DNA of 64,000 nucleotides from Aphis gossypii. Its lineage: Eukaryota > Arthropoda > Insecta > Hemiptera > Aphididae. Of this stretch, positions 13,952 through 26,100 are shown in pieces. The DNA lies in assembly GCF_020184175.1 (NCBI RefSeq), contig NC_065533.1, positions 20,916,695-20,980,694 of the forward strand, in the 5' to 3' direction. Numbering within the stretch: the first letter of the stretch is position 1; each line of letters starts with the position of its first letter. The notes below the pieces were generated by a model, which made no database searches, was not told the DNA's origin, and was given only the letters and a program-made list of their open reading frames with translations. The position numbers were made by a program, and so were the translations under genes.

Positions 13952-14151
13952 TTAAATTCTTAGTTGAATGTATTTTGTTTTCTTTGTTTTGCAAAGAAGT
14001 GTGTTTTTATTTTTATTTTGTTGTGATGAAATCGTCATGTGGAATAATAAAAATACTTTAATAATCAACTTTGAGGGTGGTAGCAAATTAGATCTAGTTG
14101 GTACTTTGAGTAGGTCAAGAGAATAAATGTCCACATAATTTTCATAATGAT
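13952..14151 (-). CDS. Hr78: Probable last coding exon of Hr78 (C-terminal tail)
   Basis: A strong acceptor (ten T's then AG) precedes a frame that matches the phase left by exon 8 and stays open for 65 codons before TAA. The peptide begins DHYENYVDIYSLDLL and then becomes Lys/Asn-rich. It lies beyond the ligand-binding fold and matches no domain I know, so it could be a lineage-specific tail, or the gene could end differently. The intron from exon 8 would be 5.4 kb. Confidence 0.5.
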
Positions 14152-17100
14152 CTAAAAAAAAACATTATAAATATATGCCACACAATTTTTTTCAAAAACA
14201 AATAACCGTAAATATTTGATATTTTTACTAAAAGTCTGTATTAATATTTACTAGACATTGAATAATTTTCAACGTATTTTAGCTAATTTGAAACTAACTA
14301 TTGGGTAAAGCAACACAAAATTTTACACATTAATTTCTAATTATGTTAAATTGTTTTAAAAATAATAAGAAAAAAAAATCATGTATTTGGTATGTAATAA
14401 GATTAGATTTTTTTGTTTTTTTTTCTGATTTGTCAGAGAAGCAAAAATTATGATTGCACAGTTGTAACTTTATTTTTATGATTAAAACTTAAATAAAAAT
14501 ACATAAAACATAATAAGCTTTATACAAAAAAAAAACTACATATCTAATATATAAAGCAAATTTGAAGTAAGTATAACATTGATTGAATTTTGCTAAGTAT
14601 AAATAAAACCTCAATGGTAACAATCAACAAAAATTATTTCATTAAAAAAAAAATAATAATAAAACAAAACAAACTATAACAAATAATAATAAAAATAATA
14701 ATGATGATAATAATTATAATTTAAAATTATTAAAATATAAATTATACTATTTTAATGAATGTTAAAAAATTAGTGTATTTCCCGTATCCAATTTTTATAA
14801 CGAATTAAAATTTTAAAATATTTTTTTAGCAAAACCAGCAACAAAGATAAGTATAAGTATGTTGATTTTTTCAACTGGGAAAGGCAAATTGCACAAGTTA
14901 TGTACCACATTTATTAAAACAGTGTAGTATAAGGAATTGTATGAATCAAAATTGTATATATATTGAGTAATAACTCATAATCAAATATCAATAATCACTA
15001 CCAGGAAGAAAAAAAATATTATCTTTGCTACTGATTCTAAACCATACAAAGGATAAAAGAAAACAAACATAGTATTCACAGTTTTTAAACCAAACATATT
15101 TATCTTACATAATATTCTAATATATCACAATTGTAGTGAACGAACAAACCAATTTCTAAGATAATATAATATAAGGACATTCCTGAAATATCAACGTGTT
15201 CGTATTGCATACCGTCCGAGTTAAAACATATTTTAATATGACTTTGTAAGCTGTGCACTCACTAATCACTATGTACAGCATATTATAATATAATTATTAC
15301 AATTGAATAATATATTTAAGTTATTGTATAAATTTTAAAGAACATTACAGAAAAAATATAATACAATAGTAAAGTTATCATTTAATTTTAATTACCTATT
15401 TTAAAACACAGCATTTTATTGTCAATTGTTATTGAATATCACTATAAGTAGATACTTAAGTTAAAATAAAGTTAACTTACACTTACACTTAAAATTAAAG
15501 TTACAAATAAAAAACAATAAAATATATGGTTTGTAATACAATAATATGTTACTAACAAAATATACTAAAACCGAATATCTAATAAATTATTTGATACAAT
15601 AATATTATATCATCACATGTTTATTATATTTATTGTCTCAGTTACTAACCCTGAGGTAATTTTAAAGTAAACCAATTTACCTATAAGGGTTTATCAGAGT
15701 ATTTTACCCTGCAAAAAAAGTATAATATGTAAATTACTTAGAATTTATTAATTATTTTTATTTTCTTAGAATAATTGCAAAACCCCATACAAAATGTTAT
15801 ACATAAAAATTATTAAGTAAATTACCTAATTTCTAAGTATATAACAATATACAGAAGTATAAATTTATTATACAAAATAGGAAATTCTAACAAGTCAAGA
15901 AAATATGAAAAAAGCATCTAAACAAAAAATCAAATTATAATTAAACATTAAAGTTTCAAAAATGTATGCCATTTATACTAATACTTTACTCATCTTTCTC
16001 TTTAGAATAACAAAATATCTATAGAATATAAATTAAAAGTTGTTCTGTTAATTTAATTTAGTTAGTTGCAAAACATAAGATAAGAATATTTAAAAAAGAT
16101 AAAATTATAGGTTAATTTAGATGTATGATCAATAATAATAAAAAGGTAATTATTTTTATACCCAGTTCATTTAAACATTAAGTTGCTATAATAATTAGTA
16201 GAATTATATGTAAGTCAAACATTAGTTTTAATGGAAGAACTACTAATAATAGTGAAATAAATTATAAAATGTAATTTAGTAAATTGAAAATATTTTGAGA
16301 GAAATGGTAATAAAAAAAATATATTGCTATTTAAATACCTTAATGATATGTGATTTATCAAAATATTTGATACATCAAAAAGGTATAAAGAATAGAAGTA
16401 CAAGAGCTTTGTTATATTTATTATAAAGCCAGCATTTCCCATTAACATAAAATCATTAAATTAGAATAATTCAACAATGTTGAATATTTTCAACTACTAT
16501 AATATTATTGTAATAGAAACTTGTATGTATCCAGATAGTCCAGATAGCCTAATTATTATTAATTCGGAATAAGATAATCAGTTACTGAACATCTCTAATG
16601 ATAAAAATTAGTTATTTGAGTAGATTTAGGTTGAATCGATAGATACCTGCATAGTGCATGTGTTATTTATGTGGACATCACTCACAAACTTTTAAAACAA
16701 TTTGATATAAAAGATTTTATTATTTTATTTTTAATGATATTATTATTAGGTATTTATATATTATAATACTTAGTAATTTTGATACAATGATATGTGATGG
16801 TATCATCAATCCCAGTATGTTTTAAGTATATATTGTAATATACATACTATTATTATGATAGTATTCTCGTACATACCAGTACGATATAATACCATCAATT
16901 ACCAGTATTGATTCTGAATTCTAATATAGCAATAACATATTTCAGTATTTACAGTAGCATATTTCTAATATCGATATTTCTCATTGGCAACATTTTATTA
17001 GTAAATCTAGTTTATCTGGATAGACAAATTTCTAAAGTATTTTTTTTTAAATATTATTGTGACTCAACAAATAAAACAAAAACTGTCAATCTAATTAGAA

Positions 17101-20100
17101 TAGCAACTTAAAGTATTCTGTACTAGTATCAAAAATTAAATTCTTTAATGACAATAATTATAAAATTTACTTCTACAAGCTTTTTTAAATACTTACATAG
17201 TTATATTTAATTATGAAAAGAAATGTATTAAGTTCGCATAATAAGAAAATACTTATAACATATCCTAAAGGAGGGAAAATAAATACATATTTGGAATTAA
17301 TTAATCACCAATTTTTTGGAAGACCGATCATATTAAATTATCAATTATGAAAAAATATAGGTTATTATATTTTTAATCTAAATTAATACACTTTATATAA
17401 TACATAGAATATTATGCATATTACTCCATTATACTAAGTATATTAAGAAAATATTAATTATACTTTTGTATATGACTTTTAGATCTATTTTTAAATTGAA
17501 TTTAATCATTTATTTACTTTTAATCATCCCAGCATTTATTTAAATGTATAACAAAATAAATATTCTATTTAAACTTATTTTAAAAGAAAAAAATCATTCC
17601 TCATGATTTAAAATTAATTAAAGAATAAACTATGTATAATAACTCACTGACAACCATAGCGCAATCAAAAACTGAATATTGTAAGAATAATTATTTTGAG
17701 GTTATTACAGCAGAATGGGCACATCAGTCAGGGCCAGCATAAAAACTATAGGTACTCTATTCAACTACACTGTTTATAACAACACAAGTGATTACTATAT
17801 GTGTATTATATAGCCAATAGTGTGTTATTGTCTGCCGTCCAGTAATGAATTTATTTATAAATGAGTAAATCATAATTGTACATAAATAATATCAAAAGAT
17901 ATTTAGTGAATGTGGACCAGTTGTGGCTTTTGCAAAGAAAATGGTATGATTACAAACATTATTTTTAAACTAAAACTATCAAGTATCTTCAATTAAAGGT
18001 ATATTGGTATAATACATATTTCAAATTGTGTAGGTAAATTATTCGTTTATGCATATCAAAAGATAAATTAAATTGAAATAATTTAACAGTTTAGTGTCCC
18101 ATTACGTACTAACACCATGAGCAGTCGCCCACAGCTTTTGCTAGCCCTGATATCAGTGTCCAATTAATACTGGTATTAACCACTTCCTCATCAATCCATG
18201 TTTTCTGCTGAGCGAACATTCATAAGTATCTACCAACACACCATGTCTACTAAAACCTAATTATGCTTCATAAACTATACATAACTATCATAACAAATAG
18301 TTGTTTAACAGAAAGTTCTCAAATAAAAATAAAGTTATTGTCATAATATAAAATGGGAATTATGATTATCTTTGATGTCAAGAAAATATCCTGTCCATAA
18401 GTTGTCTATTATACATACATACAACATAGATAAATTTGATTTCAGCAGTTACAGTATTGTGTTGTAATCTTTTATTTCAGAATACATTAAGTAATTATCA
18501 AATTTAAAGATAACAAAAATACCTGAAAATAATAATTTTATCAATATTTTAATAATTATTAAGAGAATATATTATAATATATAATATATAAGTATATAAA
18601 ATATTAAAATTTGATAAAATACTCATAATTTGCTTTGAATTAAAATGTTGTAAATATCTAATGAGAGAACTTTAATTGTTAGATTAAAGATACTACTTTA
18701 TGTTTTTACCTATAGGTTTTATAATATGTCAATTCATTTAATATTAAGTTAACATAACAATTAGAACTGTGAATACAAATTTACTACTTTGTCTGTTTGT
18801 AAGAAGACAGCACAGGTAAGTGCGACATTCTCTTAATTATTTTTACATTTTATTTTAAAATTTATTATAGTTACATTGATAGTAACCAGTAAATCTAAGA
18901 GTTAAATATTTGGGTTTGCACTACTGTTATTAATCTAAATATTAAGAAGCTAGTATTAAAATAAAATCAAAAAATTAAAGATAAATTTTGTTTCCTCTAA
19001 AATAAAATTATAAAAGCAAAAAATACTACTATTACACAAATATTTTAACTTAAATATCTTATAAGCATATAATAAAACCAAAATTTAAATTAAATACGAT
19101 TAAAACGGGAATACAAACCATAAAATATGACTAACCATAATTATTATGAAACATAGTTTTTAGAAACAAAATCTTCATATTCTGAAAAAAAAACACAAAA
19201 TATATAATAAAGTATAAATAACATAGGTATTACATTAATAATTATTTGACATTTGTACAATGAAAATACAAATTAAATTCGATAAGTGATAAGTAAGTGT
19301 ATTGATATATAACAAGGGTAGCCAAACTTTTTTTGGTCACGATCTATTATAAATATACTTCACCTTTAAGGATTGACTCCATAAATTTTTTTTTTTATTA
19401 TTAAATAACTATAATTTTTAAGAAACAAAGAGCGCGTGGCCCTAAAAATAAATTCTAACATAATCGACTTTGAAATTGTTCGTAATCGACTGTTTGGCCG
19501 CCCCTGATATATAATGTATTATATATTTACCTGTATTTGAACATTTTAGCTTTAATATTTGAGGTATAACTGAATCAATTTGAAAACTACCCAACAAACT
19601 AGAAAAGAATATTTCTTCTATGATGTTAGGTTGTAATGATCGTAGAGTTGGAAGTCGTAACAATAATAGTGCTATACGGTGTTCATCGTTGCATTCTTTG
19701 ATTAAATGCTGTTTCAATTCTTTGACGGCTTTTTCTTGAAGTTTGAATAACTGTTGTCTTTCAGAAGGATTGTCTATCAACAATAAATGAGTATCTAATG
19801 TTATGTACAATATTCTCATTTAATATTTATTTATTTATAACTCAACATTTAAATTTACCAGTATTAAATAAGCATATTAATTTTAAATATGCGTATTCCA
19901 CTTCATTCACTTCAATATTTTCCATTTCTGTAATATAATCTTGTATTCTATTGAGGTAATCAATGAGCTAAAAATACAAATACATTAGTAATTATTTTTT
20001 TATATAACTCAAATAGTTATGCTTATGATTTTTATTTAAATTAGTCAGGAACTTTAAGTTAAAAACTTAACTGACCTTTTAACACTTAATGTATACAAAT

Positions 20101-23100
20101 ACATATGTAATTTCTTAGTTTGGGCTTATTATATTAGATATAATGATATAATTATCAAGCTACCAAAGTTTTCTTTAATAGAAAATTTCAATTGTTTTAA
20201 CAAGCTTGCAATTATGTTGTTAATAAAGCTATATTAATATTGTTCAATAAATTTATAAATCTAATATTTCATTGTAATATTGATTATTTACATTACATAA
20301 ATTTAAAAATACAATAAGTTTTTAGAATCAATATTAATTTTAAAAAACTATCTAAGTTTCTAGAAATTGAATGATTTATTGAATAAAATTTTATCATTCC
20401 AATAAATAAGGGTTATCTATTAAGTTATTTAACAATTGAAACAAAAATTGCAGTATTTGAGAATCTAAATGAATAAGATTTTATGAAATGGTATTTGGAA
20501 ATAATGAAATTATTTAGAGTAAACCACGTAGAATGTTAAATAAATAAAACTATTATTTATGAAGAGATATTTTCAAGAATCAATTTCAAATATATTATAG
20601 GTGATATGAAAAAAAAATAGAATGGTAGTTTGTTATAGAAGAACAAACTCACTTTCTTAAAAATTGGGGAAACATAATATAATTTTCCAATTTTTAGAAA
20701 ATATATAATCCAATTTCACTGATATGTTAAAAAAATGTACAAGCTATGCAAAAACAAAACAGCAATCATGTACCTACAAAATTAACTGACAAAATATCAG
20801 GGCCAAATGCCAAATTTAGTTTAAAATTGTCCAAATCATCAAATAACTCATGTGTTATATTAATATTATTAATGCAAGAAAAGAAATCATTAGTCCAAAT
20901 ATCTACTATATTTTAAATAAGGGTAGTTTGTATACATTTAAGAAAAATTTACCAAAAAAATTCAACTATATATATTACTCATTGTCAACATTAACAGTAT
21001 CATAATTAAAATTTAAAATTTACACCTTAAAAATGTGTTTTGTGACTTTTTCATCTTTTTCAAAATATCCAAAAATATAATTTAGGATTATTATTTATTA
21101 AATTGAGTACATTATTAGTATAATTAATAAAGTCTCTTTTTCTCAATTTTTATATTTGTTTCTGAAGTTAGATAATTGAATGTAATTAGAAAGATGTTAT
21201 GGTTTCAAAAAACCTAATTTTTTTCAATTTCTTATCATTAAAAACAATTTTTAATTAAAAGGTAAAAGCTGAACTATAAAATAAAATAAAAAGGATTAAA
21301 AATATTAATACTGGAAAAAACAGTTATGAAAAAATATCTGAATAAAATTAACTTTTACTAGAAATGATATTGATACTCTGATAAAATATCTTAAAAATAA
21401 TTTGCCTGTATATGTTGGTTGTATAAGTTCATCTTTTTTTTAGTACATAATTCTAACATTTTACTTTGATAAATAACTACATTAACTACTTTTGTTTGGG
21501 CAGAATCAATGGAACCAAACCCTTCAAACCTAAGTATTAAAGAGAAACATCCAACTTGTTTGAATGTATAGGCGGGTTGATGTTACTGTGTTAGAGGAAG
21601 ATGAGCTGTAGGCAGTGGTAAATTGGGTGAGTGCTGATTGCAGAAAGTTTATACACTATACTTTGGTGTAATATTTAAAAATTGATGTAACTAACATTTA
21701 TTAATGTTAACCTAATCTGCATATACTCTTTACCACTTATAGCATACTAATGAAACAGCAGTGTTATATAATGGTTAATCTACCAAAATCAACTATAAAT
21801 AATAATTCATTACTGAATTTAGGATATTTGGATCTTTTATATTAAAAAATATCAAAAAATACATCATTTTTCTTGTTAATATTTTAAGTTCAAATTTTGA
21901 TAAAATTAGATATGTAGAAAAAAAATTATTTTTTATCAAACAATTTTAGTTACTTTGTTGTATCTACCTAATTCAAAAATAGAAAAAAATAGAAATAAAA
22001 ACTGCATATTTAAATAAATAATTATTTTAGTATTTTTATGAACACCGATATTTAAAATATATTTAAACAATTATAAGCAATTATATTTATACAAGAAACA
22101 TATTTATATCATACTACAGCTATATTGATTTATTTAAAAATAATAATAATAATACGTGAATCATATGATAAAAGTAATATTTTTGAGAAAAATTAGTTAA
22201 ATCTACCACATTAGTGATAACAAATATTATTGTATTTTTCAATCAAGCATTATAACACAATTAGTAAATAACTTTAAATTATAGCATAATAGTTGATTTA
22301 AATTTTAATACCATAAAATGAAATTTAGATCAAAAAATTAGTTAAATATACTAATAATAATTAAGTGTCCTTAGAAATAAGATTTGAGAGACCATCACCA
22401 CTTATTTTTAATAATTCTTGATTTATCATAAAATTCAAATTCAACACATTTATTACAGTGACCTACTCAATAATGAAGTAGACTCAAAACTTACTAAACA
22501 GTAGATGAATTCCTCAACTTTAATTATTGATCATAAATTTAATATTGTTTTTATGTAGTTTAGATTTTATGAGTTTCTATTTCAATTATTTGTGTGAGTA
22601 GATAGTTATTAGATTCCATAACTTCTCCTTGTAAAACTTAGTTTAATGCCATAAGGTAGACTTAATTTAATTTATTGTAAAAGTAATTTAATTTGGTTAT
22701 CAGCGTGTGAAAAAATATGATTCCATACTATGATATTATATATACTGATATCTTTAACCAACACATACTCAAACAAGTGTTATATAAATAAAGTAAACAG
22801 AAATAAGAAAGAAATAATGTAGGTATATTACTAACACAAATTACACCCGTTTAACTATATAGACACGACTGCTATTATTATAAAATATAAAAATTTGAAA
22901 AATAGAATGGTTGAGTATGTGTTACAATACCTATCTATTTTAGATTCTGAACGAAGTGATGAATGTATTGATTTTACAATGATGTGTGTTTTTTTTTTTT
23001 TTTATTTTTTTTTTTTTTTGTGTCTGTCACCACGTTTTGGAGCAGTAAAAGTGCTCCGATTTTAAAAAGTGGACCCTGTTTCGGATAGGAAAGTGAATGT

Positions 23101-26100
23101 AGTTTGTACTTTGTCAAAAGTAAAAAATTTCCAATAGTTTTCAAAAGCGCCGGGAAAAACCAAAAAAAAATGACGGAAAAACGGCAAATTTTACGCAAAA
23201 CCAGTTTTCGACCAAATCGATTTTTTTTTATGGTTGTGATTCAAAAACTAATCACTGAAAATACTTGAAATTTTCACCAAATGTTAATGTCAGTGGTATC
23301 CGTATATAGTTAAATTTTCAAAAATTTTGACTTTTTTTGAGTTATTTATAGACCACTGAAATTTTCGATTTTTTTGAAAAAATTTTTTTAAAGTATCGAT
23401 AAAAAATTTTTGGATGACCAAAAAGTTTTGAAAATTTAATACAAGGTTCCTTATGAGTTGTTTTTAATGTAGCTAAAAAAAATTAAAAATCGTTAGTTAC
23501 AATTTTTTTTTATAAGCGTTTTTAGTTCAAATTTTTACGAAATCTGTCGAAAACGCGAAAATTTGCAAGTAATTTTGAAGTTGAAAAATCATAAAATTTT
23601 TTTCTTTTATAACTAAGTTTTGAAAATTTGGTACAAGGTTCTCCATACATTTTTCTTCAAATATCTGTAAAAAAAACTCTACCGGTTTCAGACAAAAAAT
23701 TTTTATGAGTGTTTGAAATTTAAATTTTTACAAAACCGCGTTAAATAACGGTTTAACCTAACCTAACGATTTTTGATATTTGTTATAATTCAAAAAGTAT
23801 AAGTCGTAGATACTTGAAAATTTTACCAGTTATTAAGATTTGCGTTTTCTTTACGTGATTTAAATTTCAAAATATTTTGACTTTTTTTGAGCTATTTATA
23901 GACAACTGAAATTTTCAATTTTTCTGAAAAAATATTTTTGAAGTGTCGATAAAAATTTTTTGGCCCTATCAAAATACTTGAAAATTTAATACAAAGTTCC
24001 TCATATGTTATTCTTATAGTGATCAAAAAATTATAAGAATACATAGGCACAATTTTTTTTTATTAGCATTTAAGTTCAAATATTTACAAAAATTCGTCAA
24101 AAGCATGAATATTTGCAAATTATTTGAAGTTGAAAAATCATAAAATTTTTTGTGTTTATAACTAAGGATTAAAAATACAACACTAAGTTTTCCATAAGTT
24201 TTCTTTCAAGTATCTATAGATAAAACTCGAAGCATCATTATAGGAAAAATTTTAAGTGCGTTTGAATTTTAAATTTTTACGAAATAGCGTAACGATAACG
24301 ATTTATCCTCAAACGATTTTAAATATTTGTTATTATTCAAAAAGTATAAGTCGTAGATACTTGAAAATTTTACCAGTTATTTAGATTGGAGTTTTCTTTA
24401 CGTGATTTTATTTTCAAAATATTATGACTTTTTTTGAGCTAATTATAGACAACTGAAATTTTCAATTTTTCTGAAAAAATATTTTTGAAGTGTCGATAAA
24501 ATTTTTTTGGCCCTATCAAAATACTTGAAAATTTAATGCAAAGTTCCTCATAAGTTATTATTATAGTGATTAAAAAATTATAAGAATACATAGGCACAAT
24601 TTTTTTTTATTAGCATTTGAAGTTCAAATATTGACAAAAATTCGTCAAAACCATGAATATTTGCAAATTATTTTGTAGGTATATTTCATAAAAATTTTTG
24701 TATAAGTAGCTAAGAGTTGAAAATTTAATACAAGGTTTTTCATAAGTTTAGCTTACAATTATTATAAAAGAACTTAAATTTTGTTGTATTCAGGCCATTA
24801 AAACATAAACCACCTTTTTCACCAACCACTAGAAATTATATTCTAGGCTGACAAATCATCTTCGTTCAGAATCGTTTTTCGTATACAATGATAACTATCA
24901 TTGGATTCAAATTTAACACTCCTATAATATATAATAATGATCCATACGGCACCTAATGTACAGCAGAGCGGTACTCACTTGCCCGCTTTTTTTTTTTTCA
25001 CGTTAAATTGCACAGAAAGAAACTATCAAAATAGTTTCCACCATAGCAATAGCAATATCATGTTAATATTCATAGAATTCCATTGTATTTCTATTTCTAA
25101 TCCAAAATTAACTTAATAAATTATATAATTACAATAGACAAATTTATTTATTTACCTCCTTAGCTTTACTGGAGTTGGACGAATTGTGAATTTCATCATT
25201 TTGTAAATGAGTTATCATAGAACTAAGTACTGGTATCAATGATAATGCTTGTGCGCATTGAGTTAGACCCAAGATAAATAATTGTGACCATGAATTTTTT
25301 AGCAGACTAACTTGTACTTCAAATCTAAAAAAATTATTTTAAATGATTTATACATATATTAACTTTTATTCACTACAATAATAATAGTAAATCTTACGTT
25401 AGAAGTTGAAAAACTGGAAGACTCTGAACCCAATTTATAGACAGAAACAATAACCTTGAAGCACTTTCACAAATGAAATGTAAATTTAAGTATGCATATT
25501 TAGGACTGGGTGATTGAAATGGGAAGTTAATATTAACAGTTGGCATTACATCTTCAGAAATATCTAAAACAATGTTACTTTGCACTTCAACCTCATATGA
25601 TGAATCGGTACCATTAGAATTTTGCTAAATATAGTAATATTACTTTAATTAATTAAAATGTATTAAACAATAAATATTATAATTGATTGTTAAATCAATC
25701 AATTAAATAGCAAGTAACTGTATATATTACTTGAGTAATATTTGTCATAGAGTCCAATGTAAGTACTAATAGGCTTTTGTTGTCTTGATTAAATGGTTTA
25801 ATATCCTGTTCATTATTTGGAGAATGGCTAACCGATGATTCGTCATCCTCAGCCATATAATAATCCATGTAGTTCTGATTTCTGATAGAAGAATCATTTT
25901 CATCTGAAAAAAAAATTCTATTAAAAAAAAAAAAATTTGACAATCGATATCAACTACAATATTATTCTTAAAACTGATAAATATACTAAATCGTTAGAAT
26001 TAACTGACAATATTAATAGCTAGCATATTACTTGATGTATGTAGTAAATTCAATGCTGTCTGATCATTATATACAGATCGATTTCCTGTATATGGCATTT

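Noticed and set aside
16215..17111. Hydrophobic frames at 16215-16448 (minus) and 16908-17111 (plus)
   Set aside because: Ile/Phe/Tyr/Asn-rich translations expected from AT-rich intron DNA; no ATG context or family; within the last Hr78 intron.
22974..23198. 74-codon minus-strand frame with a poly-Lys/Asn end
   Set aside because: It lies inside the dispersed repeat and its tail is encoded by a long T tract; other copies do not keep the frame.
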